A stretch of DNA of 64,000 nt from Flavobacterium sp. CECT 9288 (GCF_918731615.1 NZ_OU957226.1:1674001-1738000), one strand, 5' to 3'; positions 7,870-17,340 are shown, counted from the first letter of the stretch. Notes: generated by a model from the sequence alone, not told the origin. Made by a program: numbers and translations.

Positions 7870-10314
7870 ATGGCAAAAACAGTAAAAGCACCTATCAATA
7901 AAAAGAAGGAAACTACTTCTACGAGCACCCAAAAAATCCAAATCTCAAAACAACAGAAAATAGTTTTTGGCACCATGCTAGTACTATTCTCTGTGGCTTT
8001 GTTATTGGCCTTTATTTCATTTTTCATTTACGGACAGCAAGATCAAAGTGCAGTTCAAGAATTAACTAATAGAGAAGAACTTGTTCAAAACTGGCTCGGT
8101 AAATTTGGAGCATTATTAGCAGACACTTTTGTTTATAAAGGCTTTGGTGTTGCTTCTTTTATATTTGTTCGCTTATTTTTCTTATCAGGTATGTATCTTA
8201 TTGTGGGAATTCCCGTTAAGAGATTGAAAAACATTTGGTTTTGGGACTTATTTGCAATTATTGTTCTTTCAATTCTATTTGGTTTTTTTGCCACTTCACT
8301 ACCAGAATTAGGAGGTATTATTGGGTATGAACTCAATTTATTCCTACAAGATTATTTGGGTAAAACAGGAACCTTGCTTACCTTAATTTTCGGATTAGTG
8401 ATTTATATCATTTTCAAAATGAAACTTTCGCCAGAAACCATTCAATCCTTTTTTGATAGATCCAAAGAGAATACAATAGAATCTGTAAATGCTTCAACAA
8501 AAAATGAATCCAATAGTAATTACAACTTAGAAGAATTTGCTGTTGACGAAGAAGAAAAAGATGATATTCATTTAAAAACGAATGGGAATCAGTTTGAAAT
8601 TAACAAAGATGCTTTAAAACCTACAATTAGTCATGCTTCAGACATCGTTCGGGATCCTGTAACAAAACCACTCTCAATGGTTGTTGCGCCTCTAAGGGAA
8701 CCTGAAATCATTAAAAATACCGAAGATACTTTTGTGATTGAAAAAGCTGCTGAAGAAGATATCATTGAAGAGAATTTGGCTTCAAGACTAGTGGCTGATT
8801 TTGGTTTATTTGACCCTACTCTTGATCTATCAAATTATAAATTTCCTGTAATTGATTTACTAAAAGAATATTCAACAGGAGGAATTACAATCAACCAGGC
8901 AGAACTGGAAGAAAATAAAAATAAAATTGTAGATACTTTACGCAATTATAAAATAGAAATTGCACAAATAAAAGCTACCGTAGGTCCATCGGTTACATTA
9001 TATGAAATTGTACCTGAGGCTGGAATTAGAATTTCAAAAATTAAAAGTCTTGAAGACGATATCGCCTTGTCTTTATCCGCTTTAGGAATACGTATTATTG
9101 CTCCTATCCCAGGAAAAGGAACTATTGGTATTGAAGTACCAAATAAGAATCCTACTATGGTTTCTATGAAAAGTGTCATTGGCTCAGCCAAATTTCAAGA
9201 GGCCGAAATGGAATTGCCTATCGCACTAGGAAAAACTATTTCTAATGAAACTTTTGTTGTGGATTTAGCCAAAATGCCGCACTTATTGATGGCAGGTGCA
9301 ACTGGACAAGGAAAATCAGTTGGGTTAAATGCGGTTTTAACATCATTATTGTACAAAAAACATCCAGCTGAAGTAAAATTTGTATTGGTTGATCCAAAAA
9401 AAGTAGAACTTACTCTTTTTAATAAAATAGAAAGACATTATTTAGCTAAACTCCCTGATATGGATGATGCTATTATTACAGATAATGCTAAAGTTGTAAA
9501 CACATTAAACTCTCTTTGTGTAGAAATGGACAATCGTTATTCCTTATTGAAGGATGCGATGGTACGAAATATCAAAGAATATAACGATAAGTTCAAGGCT
9601 AGAAAATTGAATCCAGAAAATGGACACCGTTTTTTACCCTATATTGTTCTTGTAGTAGATGAATTTGCTGATTTGATCATGACTGCAGGAAAAGAAGTTG
9701 AAGTACCTATTGCACGACTGGCTCAATTAGCCCGAGCTATTGGAATACATTTAATTATTGCAACTCAGCGTCCATCTGTAAATGTAATTACGGGTTTGAT
9801 AAAAGCCAATTTCCCTGCGAGAATTGCATTTAGAGTAACTTCAAAAATTGATTCAAGAACAATTTTGGATACGCAAGGAGCTGATCAGTTGATTGGACGT
9901 GGAGACATGTTATACACAAATGGTAACGATGTAGTTCGTGTACAATGTGCATTTATTGACACGCCAGAAGTTGAAAAAATAACAGAATTTATTGGAGCTC
10001 AAAAAGCCTATGCTACTGCTTATTTGCTACCAGAGTTTATTGGAGAAGAAAGTGGCATTAATCTTGATGTAGATATTTCTGAAAGAGACACGCTTTTCAG
10101 GGAAGCTGCAGAGATTATTGTTAATGCACAACAAGGTTCGGCTTCGCTACTCCAACGAAAATTAAAATTAGGATACAACAGAGCCGGTAGACTTATTGAT
10201 CAATTAGAAGCTGCTGGTATAGTTGGACCATTTGAAGGAAGTAAAGCAAGAAGCGTAAACATACTTGATATGAGTTCTCTAGATCAATTTTTCAACAATG
10301 AACAAAATAATTAA
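7870..10314 (+). CDS. ftsK: DNA translocase FtsK
   Basis: An 814-aa protein that pumps chromosome ends through the closing septum. The N-terminus (residues about 30-185) has four membrane segments. A charged linker (about 195-300) is followed by the translocase motor with Walker A GATGQGKS (about 476-483), Walker B VLVVDEFADL (about 592-601) and the ATQRPSVNVITG segment. The winged-helix gamma domain is at the C-terminus (from about 745; LLQRKLKLGYNRAGRLID), which recognises polar DNA signals. The linker is much shorter than in E. coli, as is usual in Bacteroidota. Confidence 0.97.
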   Translation: MAKTVKAPINKKKETTSTSTQKIQISKQQKIVFGTMLVLFSVALLLAFISFFIYGQQDQSAVQELTNREELVQNWLGKFGALLADTFVYKGFGVASFIFVRLFFLSGMYLIVGIPVKRLKNIWFWDLFAIIVLSILFGFFATSLPELGGIIGYELNLFLQDYLGKTGTLLTLIFGLVIYIIFKMKLSPETIQSFFDRSKENTIESVNASTKNESNSNYNLEEFAVDEEEKDDIHLKTNGNQFEINKDALKPTISHASDIVRDPVTKPLSMVVAPLREPEIIKNTEDTFVIEKAAEEDIIEENLASRLVADFGLFDPTLDLSNYKFPVIDLLKEYSTGGITINQAELEENKNKIVDTLRNYKIEIAQIKATVGPSVTLYEIVPEAGIRISKIKSLEDDIALSLSALGIRIIAPIPGKGTIGIEVPNKNPTMVSMKSVIGSAKFQEAEMELPIALGKTISNETFVVDLAKMPHLLMAGATGQGKSVGLNAVLTSLLYKKHPAEVKFVLVDPKKVELTLFNKIERHYLAKLPDMDDAIITDNAKVVNTLNSLCVEMDNRYSLLKDAMVRNIKEYNDKFKARKLNPENGHRFLPYIVLVVDEFADLIMTAGKEVEVPIARLAQLARAIGIHLIIATQRPSVNVITGLIKANFPARIAFRVTSKIDSRTILDTQGADQLIGRGDMLYTNGNDVVRVQCAFIDTPEVEKITEFIGAQKAYATAYLLPEFIGEESGINLDVDISERDTLFREAAEIIVNAQQGSASLLQRKLKLGYNRAGRLIDQLEAAGIVGPFEGSKARSVNILDMSSLDQFFNNEQNN

Positions 10315-10353
10315 AACATGAAATTAAACGCTTTGAAAACAAAAAAGATTGAG

Positions 10354-11007
10354 ATGAAAACTTTTAGTTCAAAAATTATTACATTTAGTATGCTTTTTTT
10401 GCTTGCTTTTTCAGTGAATGCTCAGGATAAAAAAGCCAAAGATTTACTGGATCAAGTTACTGCCAAAGTTAAAAGCTACAATAATATTGCTATTGATTTT
10501 AAATATTCATTAAATAATGCAAAAGAAAACATCAACCAAGATAGTAAAGGAAATGTAACAATGAAAGGGAATCAATACGTTCTAAATTTCATGGGAGTAA
10601 CTAAAATATTTGACGGAAAAAAAACATACACTATTGTCCCAGAGGACGAAGAAATTACTATTTCAACTGTTAATGAAAAAGATGATAATGCCATCACTCC
10701 GTCAAAAATGTTGACTTTTTTTAATTCAGGTTACAAATACACAATGGATATTGTTCAAAATGTTAAGGGTAGAAAAATTCAATATATAAAATTGGTGCCA
10801 GTAAGTACAAAAGATCAAAGAAAAGAGGTTTTATTGGGTATTGATATTCAAACAAAACACATCTATAATCTTATTGAAATAGGTAAAAAAGGAACAAAAA
10901 CCACATTAACCGTTAATTCTTTTAAAACCAATCAACCTTTGTCAAAAAATCAATTTACATTTGCGGCAAGTAAATATCCAAATTACTACATCAACAAATT
11001 AGATTAA
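10354..11007 (+). CDS. LolA-like outer-membrane lipoprotein carrier
   Basis: A periplasmic protein of about 217 aa. The ATG at 10354 (MKTFSSKIITF) gives a canonical signal peptide cleaved after VNAQ. An in-frame ATG at 10318, 4 bp after ftsK, would add 12 residues and cannot be excluded. The mature part (KAKDLLDQVTAKVKSYNNIAIDF, then DGKKTYTIVPEDEE) shows the LolA/LolB-like half-barrel pattern that ferries lipoproteins across the periplasm. The neighbouring gene is an LptF/G-like permease, consistent with an envelope-assembly operon. Confidence 0.88.
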   Translation: MKTFSSKIITFSMLFLLAFSVNAQDKKAKDLLDQVTAKVKSYNNIAIDFKYSLNNAKENINQDSKGNVTMKGNQYVLNFMGVTKIFDGKKTYTIVPEDEEITISTVNEKDDNAITPSKMLTFFNSGYKYTMDIVQNVKGRKIQYIKLVPVSTKDQRKEVLLGIDIQTKHIYNLIEIGKKGTKTTLTVNSFKTNQPLSKNQFTFAASKYPNYYINKLD

Positions 11008-11015
11008 TGAACTAG

Positions 11016-12452
11016 GTGAAAATTCTTGACAAATACTTATTAAAAACGTTCCTGACTACATTTACTACGGTATTTGTAATCTTATTTTTTATTTTCATTT
11101 TACAAACCGTTTGGTTATTTATATCAGAATTAGCGGGTAAAGATTTAGACCTAGTAATGGTTATTAAATTTTTAGCCTTTGCAATGCCGCGTATAGTTCC
11201 GCTAGTATTACCATTATCTATTTTACTAGCTTCCATAATGACTTTTGGGAATCTTGCTGAAAATTATGAATTTGCAGCCATGAAATCCTCTGGAATATCA
11301 CTACAAAGAGCCATGAGAATGCTAACAATTTTTATCATATTGTTGAGCATCATGGCTTTCTTTTTTGCCAACAATGTTATTCCATATGCTGAATATAAGT
11401 TTATTAATTTCCGTAAAAATATTGCTCAAGTAAAACCAGCACTTGCTATTGCTGAAGGACAATTTAATGACGTAGGGTTTTACAACATTAAAGTCAACAA
11501 AAAGTCAGGAAAAGAAGGTAATGATCTTACTGGCATCACCATTCACAAAAAATCTAATATTGGTGATGGAAGTAAAACTGTAATAAAAGCCAAAAACGGT
11601 TCGTTGATTAGTAGCGAAGAATCTAGTATTTTGCAGTTAGTTTTAAACGATGGGTATTATTATGAAGATATTGTACCAAAGAAATACGAAGACAGAAGCA
11701 AGATGCCTTTTGCTAAAAGCTCATTCAAAAAACAAATAATCAACATTGATTTATCTGAATTAAATAAAACTGACGTCAACGATGCATCGGTAACCAATAC
11801 CAATACGATGTTGACCATCAATGAATTATCATACACCCTTGATTCTTTGAATAAAAATATCAAAATGGAAGTTAAAAATTTTACAGATAATCCAACTGCA
11901 AGAATAAATTATCCTGCTCCAAAAATTTTCCCAAAAACAAAAGTCAAAAAAGAGTTACCTACTGATATTTTGAGTTTGTATACCAATCAGCAAAAATCAG
12001 AAATTTTAAAAATAGCAAGCAGTAATATTACTAACACCTCCTACTCTATTGAAACAATTAGAAGTGAAATTTTAAACAAACAAAAAAACATCAATAAACA
12101 CCTTCTAGCATTTTACGATAAATTTGTAATTGTATTTGCCTGTTTTTTAATGTTTTTTATTGGTGCACCCCTTGGAGCAATAATTAGAAAAGGTGGTTTA
12201 GGATTGCCAATTGTTTTTGCTGTTCTTATTTTTATAACCTACCACTTCATCAATACTTTTGGAAAAAGACTTGCACAAGAAGATGGAATGACTCCTTTTT
12301 TAGGAGCTTGGCTATCCTCTATTATACTAACACCTTTTGCTATATTACTAACCTATCGAGCCACAAACGATATTGGACTTATTAATATGGATGTCATTCT
12401 TTTGCCTATCCAAAAGTTATTAAAAAAATTATTCCCAACAACACAAAACTAA
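11016..12452 (+). CDS. LptF/LptG family permease (YjgP/YjgQ)
   Basis: A 478-aa inner-membrane protein. The start is GTG at 11016, giving the standard beginning [16 protein letters not shown]. Three N-terminal and three C-terminal membrane segments flank a large periplasmic domain (about residues 110-360), the layout of LptF/LptG, which with LptB form the ABC transporter that extracts lipopolysaccharide. [16 protein letters not shown] near residue 385 is a family landmark. It could be either F or G; the partner is not in the window. Confidence 0.9.
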   Translation: MKILDKYLLKTFLTTFTTVFVILFFIFILQTVWLFISELAGKDLDLVMVIKFLAFAMPRIVPLVLPLSILLASIMTFGNLAENYEFAAMKSSGISLQRAMRMLTIFIILLSIMAFFFANNVIPYAEYKFINFRKNIAQVKPALAIAEGQFNDVGFYNIKVNKKSGKEGNDLTGITIHKKSNIGDGSKTVIKAKNGSLISSEESSILQLVLNDGYYYEDIVPKKYEDRSKMPFAKSSFKKQIINIDLSELNKTDVNDASVTNTNTMLTINELSYTLDSLNKNIKMEVKNFTDNPTARINYPAPKIFPKTKVKKELPTDILSLYTNQQKSEILKIASSNITNTSYSIETIRSEILNKQKNINKHLLAFYDKFVIVFACFLMFFIGAPLGAIIRKGGLGLPIVFAVLIFITYHFINTFGKRLAQEDGMTPFLGAWLSSIILTPFAILLTYRATNDIGLINMDVILLPIQKLLKKLFPTTQN

Positions 12453-12460
12453 CACACACA

Positions 12461-13594
12461 ATGAGCTCAAATACAATACAACTTAACACTATTGAAGAAG
12501 CAATAGAAGACATCAGACAAGGTAAAGTAATCATAGTTGTTGATGATGAAGATCGTGAAAACGAAGGTGATTTTTTGGCAGCAGCCGAAATGGTAACACC
12601 CGAAATGATTAATTTCATGGCTACACACGGACGTGGATTAATTTGTGCACCATTGACAGAAAACCGTTGTAAAGAATTAGGACTTCATGTAATGGTAAGT
12701 AATAATACAGATCCTATGGAAACTGCATTTACTGTTTCGGTGGATTTAAGAGGAAATGGAGTTACAACTGGAATATCAGCGTCTGATAGAGCTAAAACAA
12801 TTCTTTCATTAGTAGATCAAAATACAAAACCACATGACTTAGCTAGACCAGGACATATTTTCCCGCTTATAGCAAAACAAGGTGGTGTATTAAGAAGAAC
12901 AGGTCATACCGAGGCTGCAATTGATTTTGCAAGACTTGCTGGGTTTAAACCTGCTGGTGTCATTGTAGAAATAATGAATGAAGATGGAACCATGGCTCGC
13001 CTTCCACAATTAGTAGAAGTTGCTAAGAAATTCAATTTAAAATTAGTCTCAATTGAAGCCCTAGTTGCGTATAGAATGCAACATGATAGTTTGATTGTAA
13101 AAAAAGAAGATTTCAATATAGAAACTCGTTTTGGTACTTTTAGACTAAGAGCTTACCAACAAACAACAAACAAGCAAATTCATATTGCCTTAACAAAAGG
13201 AACTTGGAACTTAGGGGATTCCATACTCACTCGAATTAACTCATCACTTGTGAATAATGATTTATTGGGAACATTAACTAATAATGCCGACCAACAATTA
13301 GACGACATGTTTAAGGTGATTAATGAAGAAGGAAAAGGGGCATTAATTTTCATAAATCAAGACATACAATCATTAAACTTCTTAAATAGATTGAGTGAAT
13401 TAAAAGTTTTACAACAAAATGGAACTCTAAAAGCACCAAAAATTATTATAGATAGCAAAGATTTTGGTATCGGTGCTCAAATACTACATGACATTGACAT
13501 TTCAAAAATAAGATTAGTAACTAATACCGAAGGCACAAAACGCGTTGGAATGATTGGTTATGGATTAGAAATAACAGAATACGTAAGGTATTAG
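12461..13594 (+). CDS. ribB: 3,4-dihydroxy-2-butanone-4-phosphate synthase with degenerate GTP cyclohydrolase II domain
   Basis: A 377-aa RibBA-shaped protein. The N-terminal DHBP synthase domain (residues 1-205) is intact: [11 protein letters not shown] holds the acidic metal/substrate loop, and [14 protein letters not shown] the second signature. The C-terminal half aligns with GTP cyclohydrolase II but has lost its catalytic features. Where active enzymes have the zinc-binding C-x(n)-CDC cysteines, this protein reads [20 protein letters not shown] (about 258-277), and the GRGIGL-type loop is absent. It therefore most likely makes only the four-carbon riboflavin precursor; GTP cyclohydrolase II activity would need a gene elsewhere. 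Confidence 0.92.
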   Translation: MSSNTIQLNTIEEAIEDIRQGKVIIVVDDEDRENEGDFLAAAEMVTPEMINFMATHGRGLICAPLTENRCKELGLHVMVSNNTDPMETAFTVSVDLRGNGVTTGISASDRAKTILSLVDQNTKPHDLARPGHIFPLIAKQGGVLRRTGHTEAAIDFARLAGFKPAGVIVEIMNEDGTMARLPQLVEVAKKFNLKLVSIEALVAYRMQHDSLIVKKEDFNIETRFGTFRLRAYQQTTNKQIHIALTKGTWNLGDSILTRINSSLVNNDLLGTLTNNADQQLDDMFKVINEEGKGALIFINQDIQSLNFLNRLSELKVLQQNGTLKAPKIIIDSKDFGIGAQILHDIDISKIRLVTNTEGTKRVGMIGYGLEITEYVRY

Positions 13595-13699
13595 TTTGTT
13601 TTGAAAAAAAAGTAAAAAATAAATTTATTTGTAACCATAAGATTATGAATAATTTATAAAATAATTCGAAATTATCTTTATTTTTTTTCAAAAATACTC

Positions 13700-13729
13700 T
13701 TGCATAACCCAAAAAGAGCCTTACATTTG
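13700..13729 (+). promoter_or_regulatory. Bacteroidota promoter of tRNA-Ser copy 1
   Basis: TTG at 13700-13702 and TACATTTG at 13722-13729 are separated by exactly 19 bases, the consensus TTG-N19-TAnnTTTG. The tRNA starts 33 bases after the -7 element. Confidence 0.85.
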
Positions 13730-13761
13730 CAGTCGAAATCAGCTAATGAGATCGGCATACT

Positions 13762-13846
13762 GGAGAAATGGCAGAGCGGTCGAATGCGGCAGTCTTGAAA
13801 ACTGTTGACTGTAACAGGTCCGGGGGTTCGAATCCCTCTTTCTCCG
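13762..13846 (+). tRNA. tRNA-Ser(UGA), copy 1
   Basis: An 85-nt class II tRNA. The acceptor stem GGAGAAA pairs with TTTCTCC; the anticodon loop CTTGAAA carries TGA at 13796-13798. A long variable arm follows, and the T-arm contains GGTTCGAATCC. The discriminator base is G; CCA is not encoded. The sequence is identical to the second copy 388 bp downstream. Confidence 0.97.
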
Positions 13847-13850
13847 CAAA

Positions 13851-13880
13851 AAAAGCCCAAAACGCAAGTTTTGGGCTTTT
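13851..13880 (+). terminator. Terminator of tRNA-Ser copy 1
   Basis: A long hairpin: AAAAGCCCAAAAC (13851-13863) pairs with GTTTTGGGCTTTT (13868-13880) around a four-base loop, five bases after the tRNA. Confidence 0.9.
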
Positions 13881-14087
13881 CTATTTCATAAAAGCCTTAA
13901 AAATCTTCTGTTTCAAATGTTTTCGTTTTCATTAAAGGACTCCCCTTCTACGATCTCATTAGAAATCCAATTTTCTTAGCTAAATATAAAGACGTAAAAT
14001 TCGTGCTGTTTTTTGTTTTTAAAAATTGATCCGTATACCATACTTGTTTTTTTAACATTCTTTTTTTAGTAAAATCATAAAAGAATG

Positions 14088-14117
14088 TTGCAGATTCGAA
14101 AAAACTTATTATATTTG
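14088..14117 (+). promoter_or_regulatory. Bacteroidota promoter of tRNA-Ser copy 2
   Basis: TTG at 14088-14090, a 19-base spacer, and TATATTTG at 14110-14117. The layout matches copy 1, but the spacer sequence differs. Confidence 0.85.
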
Positions 14118-14149
14118 CACTCGCAATCAAAAAATGATAGCGACTTACT

Positions 14150-14234
14150 GGAGAAATGGCAGAGCGGTCGAATGCGGCAGTCTTGAAAACTGTTGACTGT
14201 AACAGGTCCGGGGGTTCGAATCCCTCTTTCTCCG
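14150..14234 (+). tRNA. tRNA-Ser(UGA), copy 2
   Basis: An 85-nt tRNA identical to the copy at 13762, with the TGA anticodon in the CTTGAAA loop and the long class II variable arm. Upstream and downstream flanks are largely different, so only the tRNA and a few bases each side (ACTGGAG, CTCCGC) are duplicated. Confidence 0.97.
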
Positions 14235-14248
14235 CGGAATTAAAAGCT

Positions 14249-14284
14249 AAACGCTGTAAAACTAAAATTTTACAGCGTTTTTTT
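14249..14284. terminator. Terminator of tRNA-Ser copy 2 (possibly bidirectional)
   Basis: AAACGCTGTAAAA (14249-14261) pairs with TTTTACAGCGTTT (14268-14280), then a T-run. The complementary strand also ends in T-rich sequence, so it may stop the convergent oxidoreductase gene as well. Confidence 0.85.
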
Positions 14285-14304
14285 ATTGGCAACTACCCTA
14301 TCCA

Positions 14305-15309
14305 TTATTCATTAATCGCATCCATTACCGATTTAGAAATCTGTAAACTTTTTAATTTATCTTGATGGTCAAAAATGGGACTGGTAATCATCAATTCATT
14401 TATGCGAGTATATTGAATAAATTCTTTTAAATCTTTAGTCAGTTTCTCTTTACTGCCTGTAAAGGTGCAAGCAGTCATTTGATTCACATGAAAGCGCTCT
14501 TCCTCATTCATCATTTCATCAAGAGATGCTACGGGAGCTTGCAAAGCTTTTCTATCGTTTCGTATTAAATTCAAAAACATTTGATACAAACTAGTCGATA
14601 GAAATTGAGCTTCTTCATCAGAGTCGGCTGCTATGATATTCACGCAAGCCATTGTTTTGGGTTGGCTCAAAAAAGTTGAAGGTTGAAAATTTTCTCTGTA
14701 AAATTCAAATGCCTGTAGCATTTGTCTGGGTGCAAAATGCCCTGCAAAAGCATACGGCAAGCCATATTCAGCTGCCAATTTTGCACTATCCATACTAGAA
14801 CCTAAAATCCAAATGGGTACATTCATCCCTTCGGCCGGAAAAGCCCTCACTTTTTCTGTAGCATTGGCTTCAGAGAAATATCTTTGTAATTTGGATACAT
14901 TCTTGGGGAATTGTTGGGCTTCTTCAAAAAAATCTTTTCGAATGGCTTGTGCTGTCAACGCATCAGTTCCTGGCGCTCTTCCAAGACCTAAATCAATTCG
15001 GTTAGGGTACAAAGTAGCCAAGGTACCAAACTGTTCCGCAATGATCAATGGCGAATGATTGGGCAACATGATCCCGCCTGATCCTACCCGAATATTTCGA
15101 GTTTGACTGGCAATATAACCAATTAAAACCACCGTTGCCGTACTGGCTACGTGAGCCATATTATGATGCTCTGCCAACCAAAACCGATTGTATCCCAAAT
15201 GATCTGCCAGTTGCGCCAACTCTTTGGTTTTTTGCATGGTATCACTGGCATTGCTGTTCTCTGTAATTAAAGCCAATTCTAATAAAGATATAGGAATAGC
15301 GTTTTTCAT
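14305..15309 (-). CDS. Luciferase-like (LLM class) flavin-dependent oxidoreductase
   Basis: A 334-aa protein of the bacterial luciferase-like monooxygenase fold. The N-terminus ISLLELALI is followed by LGYNRFWLAEHHNM, the classic motif of this family. VGSGGIMLPNHSPL (about residues 76-90) and RIDLGLGRAPGTD are the phosphate/flavin-binding segments of the single-component subgroup represented by E. coli YhbW. No dedicated reductase or pathway genes lie nearby, so the substrate is unknown. It is monocistronic, converging on the tRNA-Ser terminator. Confidence 0.92.
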   Translation of the reverse strand: MKNAIPISLLELALITENSNASDTMQKTKELAQLADHLGYNRFWLAEHHNMAHVASTATVVLIGYIASQTRNIRVGSGGIMLPNHSPLIIAEQFGTLATLYPNRIDLGLGRAPGTDALTAQAIRKDFFEEAQQFPKNVSKLQRYFSEANATEKVRAFPAEGMNVPIWILGSSMDSAKLAAEYGLPYAFAGHFAPRQMLQAFEFYRENFQPSTFLSQPKTMACVNIIAADSDEEAQFLSTSLYQMFLNLIRNDRKALQAPVASLDEMMNEEERFHVNQMTACTFTGSKEKLTKDLKEFIQYTRINELMITSPIFDHQDKLKSLQISKSVMDAINE

Positions 15310-15887
15310 AAAAATTTTATTTGTAATACAAAATTAGGCATTAAGAGGATGAGGCTATGTTTTGAGGTGTTAATTGAATTATAATGTTTGCATGGTAGTC
15401 TAACAAAAACTAGTAAGCTGAGTTTGATTACTAAAATTTATAAAAACACTAATTGGAATGTGTTTTCGGTGATAATTAGAGTGTTTTTTTTTTTGTTAAC
15501 ATAATGAAATTCAGATTGTAAAGTAATTAGTCAAAACTGTCAATTAAATTAAAAAGTAAACTTAAGTTTCATATGTTCACATTTCCATAAACAATATAAT
15601 ATTTCTTGCTCATTTAATTTTACATGAGCTTACTAAAAACCAAAAATCAATCTACCTGAGTTCAAAAGAATTATAAAATGAGCTTTACAGCTACAAAATT
15701 AAGCCACTGATTTCATGTAAAGTTGGTATTATATCTATTCGATTTGCTGCAGCTGTTCACTATCGCTGAAATGGCAAATCTAAAAACGGGTTTAATATAA
15801 TTTAAAACCCGCTGTAGTAGTATAAATTTGGTTTTATTTTTAACACATACACCAATCTAAAACAATTTACCACAAATCAAAAAAATT
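15310..15887. other. Gene-free 578-bp interval
   Basis: No coding frame with plausible start and length is visible. The left end holds a TAATTTTG-type -7 element (15326-15333, minus strand) for the oxidoreductase. Near the right end, CGGGTTT (15787-15793) pairs with AAACCCG (15805-15811), a possible terminator or operator hairpin for the leftward sigma-factor unit. The remainder is featureless AT-rich DNA, perhaps a decayed gene. Confidence 0.4.
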
Positions 15888-16292
15888 CTATTTATCAAAC
15901 TGATCGTCAAAATGTTTTTTCAAAAAAGAAATTTGAATAAATAACATTAAAGTTGCTAAAACAACTGCGTAAATTGTGATTTTAGGGAAAATATATATTG
16001 AGGTTATATTAAAATTGGGAATGAAATCGAAATTTGGATAATTAACCAAAGTATCTGTTTGGGTTTCTTTATTAATAAAAATATAAATAAATGATATAAT
16101 AAAACATCCCAAAATAATTATGAAAACTGGCTTTGAAATCAATGGTTTATAAACATAAACTTCACTGGTTTTTGCGTCCAATACTTGCGACATTACTTTT
16201 GAAGTAAAATCAAACGAAGGGGTTTCTAATACAGAATCCTTCATCATATTATCTACAAATTTCTCTAACAGTTCATCTTCGTTCACTTTCAT
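15888..16292 (-). CDS. Predicted membrane-bound partner of the ECF sigma factor
   Basis: A 134-aa protein with a soluble N-terminal part (about 1-50, MKVNEDELLEKFVDNMM) and two hydrophobic segments (about 51-70 and 97-118). No zinc-binding anti-sigma (ZAS) HxxxCxxC motif is visible. Its start overlaps the end of the ECF sigma gene by 20 bp, implying translational coupling, and the cytoplasmic-tail-plus-membrane layout is that of anti-sigma factors. The anti-sigma role is inferred from position only. Confidence 0.7.
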   Translation of the reverse strand: MKVNEDELLEKFVDNMMKDSVLETPSFDFTSKVMSQVLDAKTSEVYVYKPLISKPVFIIILGCFIISFIYIFINKETQTDTLVNYPNFDFIPNFNITSIYIFPKITIYAVVLATLMLFIQISFLKKHFDDQFDK

Positions 16293-16863
16293 AATATGCT
16301 AGTATTTCGGGTTCTAATCGCTCTCTTAAAATTGAAGCTAATTTTTTTCGACTTCTAAATAATTTTACTTTAGCATTATTTGAATTGCAATCTATTACTT
16401 TTGCTATTTCTTCTATAGATTGGTCATCAAAATAATACAAAGTTAGCAAAAACGCTTCTTCGCTGGGTAATAATAACAAACATTCTTGAATTTTTTGATT
16501 CCTCTCATTTTCATCAACTGTGCTCAAAACCTTTTCAATTGCTTTTACTTGATGTTCGCTAAAATCTTCTATATAAAGAACACTTCTCTCTTTTTTAACT
16601 TTTTTTAATCTATCTAAACAGGTATTGTAGGTGATTGTATAAATCCAAGTCGAAAATTTAGATTCTCCTTTAAATTTAGGCAATGAATTAAAAACTTTTA
16701 CAAACGTATCTTGGGAAACTTCCTCTGCTTCTTCTTTGTTTTTCAGCATTTTATAAGACAAAGTAAACACCAAATCTTTATATTGGTTTACCAATATAGA
16801 AAATGCGTTTGTGTTCCCTTTGATTACTTGGTTAATATGATATTGATCGTTTATAAAAGCCAT
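16273..16863 (-). CDS. ECF-type RNA polymerase sigma factor
   Basis: A 196-aa sigma-70 family protein with region 2 (LVNQYKDLVFTLSYKML, then EEVSQDTFVKVF and STWIYTITYNTCLDRLKK, residues about 23-95). Region 4 runs from about 128-185 (EEAFLLTLYYFDDQSIEEIA, a helix-turn-helix recognising -35 DNA). It is followed by an overlapping membrane-protein gene and divergent from a small membrane protein and a serine hydrolase. Upstream of it lies GTAACC-N16-CGTCTTA, mirrored on the other strand, suggesting self-activation and co-activation of the divergent genes. Confidence 0.93.
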   Translation of the reverse strand: MAFINDQYHINQVIKGNTNAFSILVNQYKDLVFTLSYKMLKNKEEAEEVSQDTFVKVFNSLPKFKGESKFSTWIYTITYNTCLDRLKKVKKERSVLYIEDFSEHQVKAIEKVLSTVDENERNQKIQECLLLLPSEEAFLLTLYYFDDQSIEEIAKVIDCNSNNAKVKLFRSRKKLASILRERLEPEILAYYESERR

Positions 16864-16871
16864 ATTGATGA

Positions 16872-16900
16872 TAAGACGACAATAAACCGAATTGGGTTAC
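16872..16900 (-). promoter_or_regulatory. ECF-type promoter, leftward (sigma operon)
   Basis: On the minus strand, GTAACC (complement of 16895-16900), a 16-base spacer and CGTCTTA (complement of 16872-16878). An AAC-containing -35 with a CGTC -10 at 16 bp spacing is a common ECF promoter architecture. It lies 8 bases before the sigma start codon. Confidence 0.65.
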
Positions 16901-16932
16901 AAGTTCAAACAAAAAATATTTTTAATAATTGT

Positions 16933-16961
16933 GTAACCAAAATAAAACTATGGCCGTCATA
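16933..16961 (+). promoter_or_regulatory. ECF-type promoter, rightward (membrane protein and serine hydrolase)
   Basis: GTAACC at 16933-16938, a 16-base spacer, then CGTCATA at 16955-16961. It has the same -35, spacer length and -10 core as the leftward promoter 32 bp away. The expected transcription start near 16967 makes the in-frame ATG at 16966 unlikely and favours ATG 17005 for the downstream gene. Confidence 0.65.
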
Positions 16962-17004
16962 GTTTATGAACCTATTAATTAATAATCAATTTAAATCAAA
17001 AATT

Positions 17005-17340
17005 ATGTACGAAGCAATTTTAATTCCAACAAGTCTTTTTTTAACAATCTTCGGTATTGTTTATATTTTTTTATCAACGAGAAACAAAGAACGTTTAGCA
17101 CTTATAGAAAAAGGCGCAAATGCTAGTATTTTTCGTTCTAATAGAAACTCATTTCAAAAAATAATTATTTTAAATCTAGCACTTTTATTTATGGGTATTG
17201 GCGCAGGCGTTTTTATTGCCTTACTGTTAGCAACTTACACATCATTAGATAAAGATGCACTCTATCCTGCAATGATATTTTTAATGGCAGGAGTGTCTTT
17301 ATTTATAGGTTTCAAAATGACAAATAGTCTGGATAAATAA
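17005..17340 (+). CDS. Small membrane protein (DUF6249-like)
   Basis: A 111-aa protein from ATG 17005 (MYEAILIPTSLFLTIFGIVY). An upstream ATG at 16966 falls on the predicted transcription start and is rejected. It has an N-terminal membrane helix, then a short basic segment with RNKERLALIEKG, followed by two more hydrophobic helices. The ERLALIEKG block is characteristic of a widespread Bacteroidota family I recognise as DUF6249, often found beside ECF sigma operons. The function is unknown; regulation by the adjacent sigma factor is inferred. Confidence 0.8.
   Translation: MYEAILIPTSLFLTIFGIVYIFLSTRNKERLALIEKGANASIFRSNRNSFQKIIILNLALLFMGIGAGVFIALLLATYTSLDKDALYPAMIFLMAGVSLFIGFKMTNSLDK

Noticed and set aside
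13948..14292. Minus-strand open frame of 114 codons overlapping the second tRNA-Ser
   Set aside because: It crosses the tRNA and its terminator; the apparent protein is the translated complement of the tRNA. The same holds for the frames at 13678-13860 and 14156-14365.
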